A DNA stretch of 64,000 nt, from the NCBI GenBank assembly GCA_038255255.1, contig JBBSLL010000003.1, positions 1 through 64,000 on the forward strand, read 5' to 3'. Positions 1 to 9,153 of the stretch are shown here, piece by piece. Numbering within the stretch: position 1 is the stretch's first letter; every line of letters starts with the position of its first letter. The stretch is from JBBQNY01 sp038255255. GTDB taxonomy: Bacteria > Pseudomonadota > Gammaproteobacteria > Xanthomonadales > Ahniellaceae. The position numbers were made by a program, and so were the translations under genes. The notes beneath the pieces are model-generated. The model made no database searches. It was not told the DNA's origin and saw nothing but the letters and a program-made list of their open reading frames with translations.

Positions 1-1338
1 GATGAAGCGCGTGCCCGACCGCTCGGCGAGGCTCTGGCAGACGATCTCGGCGGCGCGCTTGGTCGCGCCCATGACATTGGTGGGATTGACTGCCTTGTCA
101 CTCGAGATCAGGACGAAGCTTTCCACGCCGCCCTGGTCGCATGCGAGCGCGAGCGTCGCCGTCGCCAGCAGATTGTTGCGCACCGCCTCACGCATTTGGC
201 CCTCGAGCAACGGCACGTGCTTGAACGCCGCCGCATGAAAAACGGCATGCGGTCGGTGGCGCTTTAGCAATTGCGCGCAGGTGGCGGCATCGCCGCAATC
301 ACCCAGGTGCGAGTGCAGCAGAAGGTCGGGAAATTCGCGCCGCAACTCCTGCTCGATCAGATAAAGGTTGAATTCCGACAGTTCGAGAACGATCAGCGAC
401 TCGACGCCGAGGCGCGCCAGCTGGCGGCACAGTTCCGCGCCGATCGAGCCTCCGCCGCCGGTAACCATCACGCGCCGCCCGGCAACGCCGGCACGGATGC
501 CCGTCCAGTCGAGCGACACTTCCTGCCTGCCGAGCAAGTCCTCGATCGCGACTTCCTTCAGCTCGTTCACAACCGACCGTCCTGCAATGACGTCTTCCAG
601 CCGCGGCAAGGTGCGGAACGGCAATCCCGTGTCTTCGCATGCTTCCACCACGCGGCGCATCTGCTGGGTATTCGCGCTGGGCATGGCGATCAAAAGCATC
701 TGGGCGGCCACCTGTTCGGCGACCCGGGGCAGCATCTCAACGGTGCCGAGCACGGGCAATCCCTGGACATGACTCCCGCGCAATGCGCCGTTGTCGTCCA
801 GAAACCCGACCGGCAGGAAGTGCGCCTCGCGCTTGAGATCGCGCACAAGCGCATCGCCGGAGCGGCCTGCGCCGAGAACCAGCACGCGCATCTGCGGCGC
901 GCTTCGCACCACCTCGTTGCGGCTGTCCTTCCAGTACCGGTAGAACAATCGTGGCGCGCCGAGCAACACGGTCAGCGCCAGCGGGTAGAGGAACAATGTC
1001 CAGCGCGGAACATGTTCCAGGCGCGTGTACAGGAACAGGACCAGCGTGACGGCAAGCGTGCCGAGGAGCGCGGCGCGCGCGATGTTCCACAAATCGGGAA
1101 GGCTGGCGAAGCGCCAGAGGCCGCGGTACAGCCCTGTCCACCACAGCACTCCGCCCTGCACCAGTACGACCAGAAGCGCATTGATGCTGACCGGCAGCAC
1201 CACGATGGGCTCCGGCCGCACGTTCCACGGCAGCCAGTTGGCCACGAACCAGGCAAGGCCCACCATCACGAGATCGTGCAGCACCACGGCTGCACGCGGG
1301 TGCACACTGGCAGTGGTCCGGCGCAGGCGATTCCTCAC
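1..1338 (-). CDS. WbpM/CapD-family nucleotide-sugar 4,6-dehydratase (partial, runs off left edge)
   Basis: Membrane-anchored nucleotide-diphosphosugar dehydratase/epimerase for surface polysaccharide (O-antigen or capsule) precursors. The 446 visible residues start at a GTG (1338) that overlaps the stop of the upstream sugar-phosphate transferase as GTGA. The N-terminus has about four hydrophobic segments, then a CoA-binding-like Rossmann domain (VLVLGAGRSGDALV), then the catalytic extended-SDR domain (VMVTGGGGSIGAELCRQLA). HAAAFKHVPLLE and SSDKAVNPTNVMGATKRAAE are family signatures. The C-terminal part lies outside the window. Next to a WbpL/WecA-like transferase downstream of ihfB, it resembles the end of the Pseudomonas O-antigen locus, where wbpL and wbpM are adjacent. 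The exact sugar substrate cannot be read from sequence. Confidence 0.93.
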   Translation of the reverse strand, partial: MRNRLRRTTASVHPRAAVVLHDLVMVGLAWFVANWLPWNVRPEPIVVLPVSINALLVVLVQGGVLWWTGLYRGLWRFASLPDLWNIARAALLGTLAVTLVLFLYTRLEHVPRWTLFLYPLALTVLLGAPRLFYRYWKDSRNEVVRSAPQMRVLVLGAGRSGDALVRDLKREAHFLPVGFLDDNGALRGSHVQGLPVLGTVEMLPRVAEQVAAQMLLIAMPSANTQQMRRVVEACEDTGLPFRTLPRLEDVIAGRSVVNELKEVAIEDLLGRQEVSLDWTGIRAGVAGRRVMVTGGGGSIGAELCRQLARLGVESLIVLELSEFNLYLIEQELRREFPDLLLHSHLGDCGDAATCAQLLKRHRPHAVFHAAAFKHVPLLEGQMREAVRNNLLATATLALACDQGGVESFVLISSDKAVNPTNVMGATKRAAEIVCQSLAERSGTRFI

Positions 1339-2372
1339 CGCGTGTTCTCCGCGCGAAGCCGGAGCCGATGCCTGGCGAGTATCCAGATGGACATGCCGAG
1401 AGCATAAACGATCATCGCGACCATCCCGCTGCGTTCGGGGTCGTACAGGGCGAGGAAGAGCGCCGGCACCACCACGACCAGGTTCCATGCGAACCACGCA
1501 CTCGCGACCCGCGCATGGGACCAGCCACCACGGATCAGCCACTGGTAAAGATGATCCTGGTGTCGCTCCCAGAAGCGCTCTCTGCGCAGCACGCGCGCGG
1601 TAAGCGTCATGCCCGTATCGATCAGGCACCCCGACACGATGAGCAGGAACATCGGCCAGCTGAGCACGAGGTCGCGGACAGCGAGTACACCGACGGCGCC
1701 TATCGCGAGTCCAATCGTGCCGCTCCCGGCGTCGCCCATGAATACCCTCGCGCGCGGTGCATTGTGCGGAAGGAATCCCGCAATGGCGCCCGACGCCCCG
1801 ACCGCGATAATGGCCAGAGGCAAGTGGCCCGCGCGCAAGCACAGTCCCGCCAGCAACGCGAGACCGAACAGCGCCTGCGACGCGAGCAGTCCGTCGGCTC
1901 CGTCGAAGAAGTTGTGCAGATTGATGGAGGCCGTCACCGCGATGACGACCAGCGCCGCCAACACGAACGTCCATGGTGTCTGGGCCATGTCCGCAACCCA
2001 GCACCCGAGCGCCACGCAACCCGCGGCCGCAAGGTGCGCAACCAGTCGCGCGCCAACCGCAAGTTCGCCGTGGTCGTCGATCCAGCCGACAGTGGCGACC
2101 AGCGCTACCGCTGCCGCCAGCAACGCCGCGGTGAGTTGCCATTGGGCCACCTGGGGAAAGGCCATGTTGGGCAAGAGGCCAATCAACAACAAAGCCACCG
2201 GGATGCCGATCCCTGCGCCGCGAGGAACCGGCAACGCATGCATCCGATGCGCGCCGGGTTGATCCAGGAAATGCCCGCGAGCCGCGAGATGCTCGACCGC
2301 GCGCACGCCCGCGTGGCCGATCGCAGCAGCGGAGATCGCGGCGAGGAGCAACAGGATCGAACCTGGCGGCAC
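1335..2372 (-). CDS. MraY/WecA/WbpL-family undecaprenyl-phosphate sugar-1-phosphate transferase
   Basis: Integral membrane glycosyltransferase (family 4) that probably moves a HexNAc-1-phosphate from a UDP-sugar onto undecaprenyl phosphate to start surface glycan synthesis. The protein has 345 residues and many hydrophobic helices. The family aspartate motifs are visible: GWIDDHGEL, the NLHNFFDGADGLLASQ loop and VFMGDAGSGTIGLAIGA. A C-terminal HxH-type loop (RHQDHLYQWLI) also fits. The start is GTG; an ATG at 2389 is out of frame. It begins 19 bp after lapB and overlaps the WbpM-like gene by 4 bp, so the three are probably co-transcribed. WecA-like and WbpL-like specificities cannot be separated here. 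Confidence 0.9.
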   Translation of the reverse strand: MPPGSILLLLAAISAAAIGHAGVRAVEHLAARGHFLDQPGAHRMHALPVPRGAGIGIPVALLLIGLLPNMAFPQVAQWQLTAALLAAAVALVATVGWIDDHGELAVGARLVAHLAAAGCVALGCWVADMAQTPWTFVLAALVVIAVTASINLHNFFDGADGLLASQALFGLALLAGLCLRAGHLPLAIIAVGASGAIAGFLPHNAPRARVFMGDAGSGTIGLAIGAVGVLAVRDLVLSWPMFLLIVSGCLIDTGMTLTARVLRRERFWERHQDHLYQWLIRGGWSHARVASAWFAWNLVVVVPALFLALYDPERSGMVAMIVYALGMSIWILARHRLRLRAENTR

Positions 2373-2391
2373 GCTCAGTCGGCCTTCATGC

Positions 2392-3567
2392 CTAGTCGCC
2401 CATCACGCCATGGATGGGCCTTGCACTGCCCCACGTCCTGCAGCTCGGGCACAGCCAGTGCAGCTGGCGTGCACTGAAGCCGCATCGGGAGCAGCGATAG
2501 TTGCTGCGCTTCTCGATCATGCGTTGCGCCACTTCGCCGACGAGTTGCAACTGGCCTGCCGTGTTGGCGTCACTCTTCTCTGCCAGGAGATCCGTCAGCA
2601 GCAGCAGGCCGCGCACCGAGGGGCGAATCCGCAGCGCCTGCACGAGACGGTCGATCGCCGCCTCGATGCCATGGCGTTCGCGGAGCAGCTGCACCAGCGC
2701 CAGCACGGGCGTGATGCCACGATACGACTCGGCAAGCCCCTCGAGGCAATCGCGCTTGCGGTCAGCGTCACCAATGGCGTCGAGGCACTCAATCATCGGA
2801 GCCAGCACCTGCGGCACGATCTCCGCATCGAGTTCGACCGCGCGGGCGAAAGCCTCCAGCGCGTCGACCCGTTCGCCACGGCCCATGGCGAATTCGCCGC
2901 GCAGCAACCACGCACGGGTGCAGGACGGGTCCGCGTCGAGCGCGGCCTGCAGGTATCGCGACGCCTGCGAGCTATCCGCGGCGTTGCGTGTCAGTTCCAC
3001 CATTTCGCAGTTGAACTGGGCAATGAGCGCCTGCTGCGGTTCGCGCGTCGCACGTTCGAGTCCTTCAGCCTGCTCGATGGCCTTGGTCCAGTCGCGCTCC
3101 TGCTGGTAGATCGTCAGTAGCTGTCGAAAGGCAGCGGGCGTCTGTGCTGCAGCGCCCACGAGGTCGGTGAACAGGGTCTCGGCGCGATCGAGCAGCCCGG
3201 CTCGCATGTAATCCTCGCCGAGTGCGATCAGGGCCAGCGTTTTCTGTTCGTCCGACAGATCCTGCCGGGCGATGAGGTTCTGGTGCACCCGAATGGCGCG
3301 GTCGACCTCACCGCGACGCCGGAACAGGCTGCCGAGCGCAAGCTGCGTCTCGACCGTTTCGCGGTCGGAGTCGGCGATGCGCAGGAAAACCTCGAGCGCC
3401 TTGTCCTGCTGTTCGTTGAGAAGGTAGTTGAGGCCACGGAAGTAGCTGCTGCGAAGTTCCTTGACCTGGGCTCCACCCAGGTCAGCATGTTCGCGACGCG
3501 CGATCCACCAGCCACTGGCCGCGGCGAGCGGCAACAGCAACCAGAAAAGCGCCAATTCGAAATTCAT
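2392..3567 (-). CDS. lapB: Lipopolysaccharide assembly protein B (LapB/YciM)
   Basis: Inner-membrane-anchored TPR protein that, in E. coli, works with FtsH to control LpxC turnover and so the LPS supply. At 391 residues it matches the usual length. It has one N-terminal membrane helix (residues 1-20) ending in WWIARRE, a series of TPR repeats through the middle, and a C-terminal rubredoxin-like metal site with two Cys pairs (CSRCGFSARQLHWLCPSC). It lies downstream of ihfB as in other gammaproteobacteria. However, the usual partner lapA, normally between ihfB and lapB, is missing: only 98 bp separate the two genes. Its position before two polysaccharide genes fits an envelope role. Confidence 0.95.
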   Translation of the reverse strand: MNFELALFWLLLPLAAASGWWIARREHADLGGAQVKELRSSYFRGLNYLLNEQQDKALEVFLRIADSDRETVETQLALGSLFRRRGEVDRAIRVHQNLIARQDLSDEQKTLALIALGEDYMRAGLLDRAETLFTDLVGAAAQTPAAFRQLLTIYQQERDWTKAIEQAEGLERATREPQQALIAQFNCEMVELTRNAADSSQASRYLQAALDADPSCTRAWLLRGEFAMGRGERVDALEAFARAVELDAEIVPQVLAPMIECLDAIGDADRKRDCLEGLAESYRGITPVLALVQLLRERHGIEAAIDRLVQALRIRPSVRGLLLLTDLLAEKSDANTAGQLQLVGEVAQRMIEKRSNYRCSRCGFSARQLHWLCPSCRTWGSARPIHGVMGD

Positions 3568-3665
3568 GCGCGGAGGCTCTGGAACATGCGGTACACGTTT
3601 AGCCTAGAGGCCCGCGCTCTACAAGCGTTCGCGACTGGCGTCGCTCCAACAGGTGCGTCGACAGG

Positions 3666-3959
3666 CTACGCGGTGATGGCGCGACGGTTGACGCGATCGC
3701 GCAGTTCCTTGCCGGGCTTGAAGTGGGGAACGTGTTTCCCCGGCAAGGAAACAGATGCGCCGGTCTTCGGATTGCGTCCGATGCGGGCCGGTCGGAAGTG
3801 CAGCGAGAAACTGCCGAAACCACGGATCTCGATGCGCTCCCCGCCTGCAAGCGACGAGCTCACCAGCTCAACGACTTCTTTCACGGCCATCTCGACGTCT
3901 GCGAAGCCCAGATGCTTCTGGCGTTCCGCGAGCTTGTGGATGAGATCCGACTTGGTCAT
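3666..3959 (-). CDS. ihfB: Integration host factor subunit beta
   Basis: Small DNA-bending protein of the HU/IHF family, acting as a heterodimer with IHF-alpha. The 97 residues include the N-terminal MTKSDLIHKLAERQ typical of the beta subunit and the HU signature around GFGSFSLHFRPARIGRNPKT, which forms the minor-groove-inserting arm with its proline. The position directly downstream of rpsA is the conserved gammaproteobacterial arrangement and separates it from HU or IHF-alpha. It starts at ATG 3959. A strong GC-rich hairpin lies between the rpsA stop and this gene. Confidence 0.96.
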   Translation of the reverse strand: MTKSDLIHKLAERQKHLGFADVEMAVKEVVELVSSSLAGGERIEIRGFGSFSLHFRPARIGRNPKTGASVSLPGKHVPHFKPGKELRDRVNRRAITA

Positions 3960-4013
3960 GCGGGCTTGATCATGGTTGGGCTCTCAGGCACTACGCAGCG
4001 GCGTCGATTGCGC

Positions 4014-4039
4014 ACGCCGAGCCCCGAGGGGCTCGGCGT
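4014..4039 (-). terminator. GC-rich hairpin between rpsA and ihfB
   Basis: A perfect 12-bp inverted repeat, ACGCCGAGCCCC at 4014-4025 and its complement at 4028-4039, lies just after the rpsA stop on the transcribed (minus) strand. No T-run follows it in the minus direction, so it is a poor match to a classical intrinsic terminator. It could attenuate read-through or stabilise the rpsA 3' end. Confidence 0.5.
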
Positions 4040-4051
4040 CAGCAAATCGCG

Positions 4052-5728
4052 TCACTCCGCGCGGCTGTCGAGCTGCGCCTTGAGCAAGGCGCCGAGCTGG
4101 GTGGTGCCGCCCGACGATCCCTGGTTGTAGTCCTGCATGACTTCTGCGACGTCCGCCTCGTCCTTGGCGCGAATCGACAACTGCAGGCTGCGGCCTTTCC
4201 GGTCCATACCGGTGAACTTCGCCTCCACGGTGTCGCCGACCTTGAGGTGCTGGGTGGCGTCGTCGACACGTTCCTTGGCGATATCGGCTGCCCGGATGTA
4301 GCCCTCGACACCCTCGCTGACATCGATGGTTGCGCCCTTGGCGTCGACTTCGCGGACGGTACCGGTGAGGATCGTGCCGCGCGGATTGGCCGCCATGAAC
4401 TGGCCGAACGGATCCTGCTCCATCTGCTTGACGCCGAGCGAGATGCGCTCGCGCTCGGGATCGACCGCCAGCACCACGGCTTCGAGATCGTCGCCCTTCT
4501 TGAAGTTGCGCACCAGGTCTTCGCCGGTGCCCTGCCAAGAGATGTCGGACAGATGCACGAGCCCGTCGATACCGCCATCGAGGCCGATGAAGATGCCGAA
4601 GTCCGTGATCGACTTGATCTGGCCGGACACCTTGTCGCCCTTCTTGTGGATCGCGGCAAACGCTTCCCACGGATTCGAGCGGGTCTGCTTGATGCCGAGC
4701 GAGATGCGGCGACGCTCTTCGTCCACATCCAGCACCATCACCTCGACGTCGTCGCCAACCTGCACGACCTTGGCGGGGTTGACGTTCTTGTTGGTCCAGT
4801 CCATCTCGGAAACGTGCACCAGGCCCTCGACGCCCGGCTCGATCTCGACGAAACAGCCGTAGTCCGTGACGTTGGAAACCTTGCCCGCCACGCGGGTGCC
4901 GGTCGGATAGCGGCGCGCGATGTTGACCCACGGATCTTCGCCGAGCTGCTTGAGACCGAGTGAAACGCGATTGCGCTCGCGGTCGAAGCGCAGCACGCGC
5001 ACGTCGAGTTCGTCGCCGACATTGACGACTTCCGACGGGTGCCGCACGCGCTTCCACGCCATGTCGGTGATATGCAGCAATCCATCGATCCCGCCGAGGT
5101 CCACGAACGCGCCGTAATCGGTCAGGTTCTTGACCACGCCCTTGATGACGGAGTTCTCGGTCAGGCGATCGAGCAGCTTCTCGCGCTCCTCGCTGAATTC
5201 GCTTTCGACCACCGCGCGCCGCGAGACCACCACGTTGTTGCGCTTGCGGTCGAGCTTGAGGATCTTGAACTCGAGTTCCTTGCCTTCCAGATACACCGGG
5301 TCGCGCACGGGGCGCACATCCACGAGCGAACCGGGGAGGAACGCGCGCACATCCTGGATGTCGACGGTGAAACCGCCCTTGACCTTGCCCGAGATGCGGC
5401 CGGTGATGGTCGACTGCTTTTCGAAGGCCTCTTCGAGGTCGTCCCACACCATGGAGCGCAACGCTTTCTCGCGCGACAGGACGGTTTCGCCGAAGCCGTT
5501 TTCCAGCGCGTCGAGCGCGACCTTGATCTGGTCGCCGACCTTGATCGGCAACTCGCCCGCCTCGTTTCGGAACTGCTCGATGGGAACAATGCCTTCGGAC
5601 TTGAGCCCGGCATTGATGACGACGACGTCGGAGCGGATTTCAACGATGGTGCCCAGCACGATGGCGCCCGGCTTCAGTTTGGAAATCGATTCGCTCTGTT
5701 CGAACAGTTCAGCAAAACTCTCGGTCAT
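4052..5728 (-). CDS. rpsA: 30S ribosomal protein S1
   Basis: RNA-binding ribosomal protein that recruits mRNAs to the 30S subunit. It has 558 residues, essentially the E. coli length, with six S1 (OB-fold) repeats. The repeats show the recurring pattern of a G-x-V/I start, a YG-F/A-FV strand and LVH-S elements, e.g. LTDYGAFVDLGGIDGLLHITD, VTDYGCFVEIEPG and ITDFGIFIGLDGG. The frame is open to 5821, but I chose ATG 5728 because MTESFAELFEQS is the conserved N-terminus and an AGGAAT ribosome-binding site precedes it. cmk lies upstream, as usual, with a 224-bp leader between. Confidence 0.97.
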   Translation of the reverse strand: MTESFAELFEQSESISKLKPGAIVLGTIVEIRSDVVVINAGLKSEGIVPIEQFRNEAGELPIKVGDQIKVALDALENGFGETVLSREKALRSMVWDDLEEAFEKQSTITGRISGKVKGGFTVDIQDVRAFLPGSLVDVRPVRDPVYLEGKELEFKILKLDRKRNNVVVSRRAVVESEFSEEREKLLDRLTENSVIKGVVKNLTDYGAFVDLGGIDGLLHITDMAWKRVRHPSEVVNVGDELDVRVLRFDRERNRVSLGLKQLGEDPWVNIARRYPTGTRVAGKVSNVTDYGCFVEIEPGVEGLVHVSEMDWTNKNVNPAKVVQVGDDVEVMVLDVDEERRRISLGIKQTRSNPWEAFAAIHKKGDKVSGQIKSITDFGIFIGLDGGIDGLVHLSDISWQGTGEDLVRNFKKGDDLEAVVLAVDPERERISLGVKQMEQDPFGQFMAANPRGTILTGTVREVDAKGATIDVSEGVEGYIRAADIAKERVDDATQHLKVGDTVEAKFTGMDRKGRSLQLSIRAKDEADVAEVMQDYNQGSSGGTTQLGALLKAQLDSRAE

Positions 5729-5952
5729 GAATAATTCCTGGTTGATCGATCGAATGGTGCGGATCTGCCGCGGCCATTCACCCGTTGGTGCCGCGAAATG
5801 CGGCGTTGAGATCCCGCGCAAGCGGGGCCTGGTAACAGTTGAAGCTTCAGAACATTCACCACATCAGAAGATGCCCCGCAAGAGCGATGCAGGTCGCAAA
5901 AACAATCCACGACCGACCATCCATCACACCTTGCGGCTTCCTGCATCCCCCC
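5729..5952 (-). promoter_or_regulatory. cmk-rpsA intergenic leader
   Basis: This 224-bp gap between the cmk stop and the rpsA start is long compared with neighbouring gaps. In E. coli the equivalent interval holds rpsA promoters and a structured leader through which S1 represses its own translation. I see a Shine-Dalgarno-like AGGAAT just before the ATG and several GC-rich inverted stretches. I cannot assign -35/-10 boxes with confidence. Confidence 0.35.
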
Positions 5953-6648
5953 TCAACGCGACGTGAGCGGGAAGCGTTGCCGCGCAAGCGCCAACACTTC
6001 CGCCACGACGTCTGCCACCGGGACACTGGTGCTATCGACCAGCACTGCATCCGTGGCGGGCTTCAGAGGCGCCACACGCCGACCCGCATCGCGGGTGTCG
6101 CGCGCGTGGATTTCCTCCAAAAGGTCGGCGAGTCTAACTGTCAAACCCTTTTGCTTCAACTGTTTATAGCGTCGATGCGCCCGTTCCTCGGCGCTCGCAG
6201 TGAGGAAAATCTTGAGCCCCGCGTCCGGGAAGATGACCGTTCCCATATCGCGTCCATCGGCGACCAGGCCCGGCTGCTTGCGGAATGCACGCTGTTTGTC
6301 CACCAGGGCGGCACGGACTCCGGGTATCGCGGCAATGGCGGAAGCGGCGGCGGCGCAGGTCTCAGTGCGCAGTTCCGCGCTGGCCTCGACCCCATTGACG
6401 AACACGGCGGGGTCGTCGGCACCCCGGTCCTCGAATCGAACCCTGGTTTCGGCGGCGTACTTGGCCAGAGCAGCGTGATCGGAGAAGTCGGCGTCTGCCC
6501 AGCTGGCGGCAAGCCCGACCGCCCGGTACAGCGCACCGGAGTCGAGGAACCGCCATTCGAGCGATCGCGCCACCAGCCGGCTGATGGTCCCCTTGCCGGA
6601 GCCCGAGGGCCCGTCGACGGTCAGCACGGGTGAAACTTTGGCTGTCAT
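5953..6648 (-). CDS. cmk: Cytidylate kinase
   Basis: Phosphorylates CMP/dCMP using ATP in pyrimidine nucleotide recycling. The 231-residue length is standard. The P-loop GPSGSGKG is at residues 13-20. The family's CMP-binding and lid features follow, including FLDSGALYRAVGLAA and the DGRDMGTVIFPDA block. The frame is open upstream to 6891, but that extension would lie inside aroA; MTAKVSPVLTVDGPSGSGKG is the natural start. aroA ends 47 bp upstream. The cmk-rpsA pairing is conserved. Confidence 0.96.
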   Translation of the reverse strand: MTAKVSPVLTVDGPSGSGKGTISRLVARSLEWRFLDSGALYRAVGLAASWADADFSDHAALAKYAAETRVRFEDRGADDPAVFVNGVEASAELRTETCAAAASAIAAIPGVRAALVDKQRAFRKQPGLVADGRDMGTVIFPDAGLKIFLTASAEERAHRRYKQLKQKGLTVRLADLLEEIHARDTRDAGRRVAPLKPATDAVLVDSTSVPVADVVAEVLALARQRFPLTSR

Positions 6649-6694
6649 GGGGGGGGACTCCGCGGGGGCGGTCAGTGTAGTGAGGCGAGCCGTT

Positions 6695-8020
6695 TTACGC
6701 CTCGAGGACATCGATCGTGGCGCCGAGCGACTGCAGCTGTTCCGCAAACCCGGGATACGAAGTGGAGACATTGGCGCAGTCCTTGATGAGGACTTCGCCG
6801 TCCGCCCTGAGGGAAGCGACTGCAAGGGCCATCGCGCAACGGTGGTCGCCAGCGGCATCCACTTCCGCTCCATGCAACTGCGCAACGCCACGAATACGCA
6901 CGCCGTCGGAACGCTCCTCCAGGTCGGCGCCCATTTTCCGCAAGGCGTTCGCCATCACCGCGATGCGGTCGGACTCCTTGACACGCAGTTCGCCGGCTCC
7001 TTCGACCAGCGTGTCGCCGACAGCAAGCGCGGCCGCAACGAACAGCACCGGCATCTCGTCGATCATGTCGGGCACCCAGTCGACGGGCAACCGCAACCCG
7101 CGCAACCGCGCCGCGCGCGTCGTCAACCGGGCGGTGGGCCCGCTCCCGTTTCGTTCCGATTGCGACGCCAGGTCGCCACCCATTTTCCGCAGCGCATGCC
7201 ACAACCCGAAGCGGCGCGGATGAATGCCCACGTTGCTGATGCTCAGTTCCGATCCGCTGACCAGGGAGGCGGCGACGAGCCAGAACGCGGCGGCCGAAAA
7301 ATCACCGGGCACGCGGAGGTCGCGAGCGAGCAGTCGATGGCCACCTTCCAGTCTGGCCATGCCCGGAGCGAACAAGATCGGATACCCGAAGTGCCTGAGC
7401 ATCGATTCCGTGTAGTCGCGCGTCGCACGCGGTTCCGTTACCTCGGTCGCACCGCGCGCAAACAGCCCTGCCAGCAAAACGGCGGACTTGACCTGGGCGC
7501 TCGCGACCGGCGATTCGTATGCGATTCCCCGCAACGCGCGACCGCCCGCAATGTCCAATGGCGGCAAGCCACCCATGCGGGCACCGATCGAGGCACCCAT
7601 CGCCTCGAGCGGATCGATGACCCGCGCCATGGGTCGTCGCGAAAGGGACTCGTCGCCCATCAGGCGGCTATCGAACGACTGGCCCGCCAGCAATCCCGCC
7701 AGCAGTCTCATGCCCGTGCCAGCGTTGCCGCAATCGAGCGGCGCCGTGGGCGCCCTGAGCCCTTCGCGCCCGACGCCATGCACCAGGCGAACGCCGCTGG
7801 CGGGCACTTCGATTTCGACCCCGAGCTGGCCGCAGATCGCGGCCGTGGAGCGCGCATCGTCTCCTTCGAGAAAGTTGTCGATTCGCGTGGTGCCGTCGCT
7901 GATGCTCGCGAGCATGATCGCGCGATGCGACACGGACTTGTCGCCGGGAACCGCAACGCAGCCGCGCAGTGGAGCGCCGGCGCGCACCCTCCAATCCACC
8001 CTCGAAGAGGCGCCGCTCAC
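6695..8020 (-). CDS. aroA: 3-phosphoshikimate 1-carboxyvinyltransferase (EPSP synthase)
   Basis: Joins phosphoenolpyruvate to shikimate-3-phosphate, the sixth step to chorismate. The protein has 441 residues with both family signatures: PGDKSVSHRAIMLAS near the N-terminus and GNAGTGMRLLAGLLAG further on. The C-terminal half carries LRVKESDRIAVMANAL. I chose the GTG at 8020, which overlaps the hisC stop as GTGA; an in-frame ATG at 8092 would add 24 residues inside hisC. In Pseudomonas this position holds a tyrA-aroA fusion. Here aroA stands alone and no tyrA is seen in the window. Confidence 0.95.
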   Translation of the reverse strand: MSGASSRVDWRVRAGAPLRGCVAVPGDKSVSHRAIMLASISDGTTRIDNFLEGDDARSTAAICGQLGVEIEVPASGVRLVHGVGREGLRAPTAPLDCGNAGTGMRLLAGLLAGQSFDSRLMGDESLSRRPMARVIDPLEAMGASIGARMGGLPPLDIAGGRALRGIAYESPVASAQVKSAVLLAGLFARGATEVTEPRATRDYTESMLRHFGYPILFAPGMARLEGGHRLLARDLRVPGDFSAAAFWLVAASLVSGSELSISNVGIHPRRFGLWHALRKMGGDLASQSERNGSGPTARLTTRAARLRGLRLPVDWVPDMIDEMPVLFVAAALAVGDTLVEGAGELRVKESDRIAVMANALRKMGADLEERSDGVRIRGVAQLHGAEVDAAGDHRCAMALAVASLRADGEVLIKDCANVSTSYPGFAEQLQSLGATIDVLEA

Positions 8021-9144
8021 GTCAGCGCCACCTTGAGCGCATCGACGAGGCGCGCATGCTCGTGTTGCGTGCCGACCGTGATTCGCAGGCATTGCGGCAG
8101 CCCGTAGCCGTGCATCGGGCGCAACACGACATGCTGGGCGAGTAGCGACTCTTCGACATGGCGGGTCTGGCTTGGCCCTCCCGGGAACTCCACCAGCACG
8201 AAGTTGCCGTGCGATTCGGGCGCCTTCAAACCCAGCGCGCGCAAGGCGGCGATCAACGCCTGGCGCTGCTGGAGGTTGCGCATGCGGCAGGATTGCACGT
8301 GCAAGGCATCGGCAAGCGCTGCACGGGCGGCCTGCTGTGCCAGCGCGTTGATGTTGAAAGTCTCCCGCAACCGATCCAGTACCGACGCCACATCGGGATG
8401 CGCGATGGCGTATCCGACGCGCAGCCCGGCCAGCCCGTGAATCTTGGAGAAGGTGCGGGTGACCACAAGATTGGCGAATCGCGCGCGCAGCGGAAGGACG
8501 CTGGCCGCTGCCGGGTCCGCGGCGTAGTCGACATAGGCCTCATCCACGACGACCAGGACGGCCGGGGGAATGCGTTCCATGAAATCTGCGAATTGCGCAG
8601 CTGTAAACGCGGTGCCCGTCGGATTGTTGGGGTTGGCGAGAAAGATGAGCCGCGTGCGCGGCGACACCACGCCGGCCAGCGCATCGAGGTCGTGCCCGCG
8701 GGGAGCCGACTCGTGGTCCGCGGCAAGCGCAGCGGCAACGACCCCGTTCGCACCGACGCTGCGCGCTGCGATGGCGTACACCGCAAAAGCGAATTCGCTG
8801 TAGGCCACCTCGTCGCCGATACCCGCAAACGCCTGCGCGAGCAGCATCAGCAATTCGTGTGAACCGTTGCCGATTACGACCTCGGCTGGAGCCACGCCAT
8901 GATGCGCGCCGAGCACGGCCTTCAGTGCGCGACCCTGAGGATCCGGATAGCGCAAGAGGTCGGTCGCGCCCGACCCGCGGACGATCGCCAGCGCTCCCGC
9001 GCAGGGTCCGAAGGCGTTCTCGTTCGAACCGAGTTCCACGAGACAGTGCGGCTCCGCCGAGCGACGCAGGGACTCGATGTCGTGACCGGGGTCGTACGCC
9101 GAGAGAGCCGCAATGACCGGAGTCGGGGTCGGCGTCTGCCGCAT
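8017..9144 (-). CDS. hisC: Histidinol-phosphate aminotransferase
   Basis: PLP-dependent class I/II aminotransferase. It makes L-histidinol phosphate and, in this type of operon, may also transaminate aromatic precursors. It has 375 residues. The N-terminal LGSNENAFGPC block matches the family's substrate-binding region, and the PLP-binding lysine is in RTFSKIHGLAGLRVGYA. It sits between pheA (9 bp upstream) and aroA (4-bp overlap), as hisC2 does in Pseudomonas. That context suggests a possible role in phenylalanine/tyrosine synthesis besides histidine. It is not near other his genes. Confidence 0.93.
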   Translation of the reverse strand: MRQTPTPTPVIAALSAYDPGHDIESLRRSAEPHCLVELGSNENAFGPCAGALAIVRGSGATDLLRYPDPQGRALKAVLGAHHGVAPAEVVIGNGSHELLMLLAQAFAGIGDEVAYSEFAFAVYAIAARSVGANGVVAAALAADHESAPRGHDLDALAGVVSPRTRLIFLANPNNPTGTAFTAAQFADFMERIPPAVLVVVDEAYVDYAADPAAASVLPLRARFANLVVTRTFSKIHGLAGLRVGYAIAHPDVASVLDRLRETFNINALAQQAARAALADALHVQSCRMRNLQQRQALIAALRALGLKAPESHGNFVLVEFPGGPSQTRHVEESLLAQHVVLRPMHGYGLPQCLRITVGTQHEHARLVDALKVALT

Positions 9145-9153
9145 GGATTGGCG

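Noticed and set aside
6649..6891. N-terminal extension of cytidylate kinase to 6891
   Set aside because: It would overlap aroA by nearly 200 bp, and the P-loop sits at the family's normal distance from ATG 6648.
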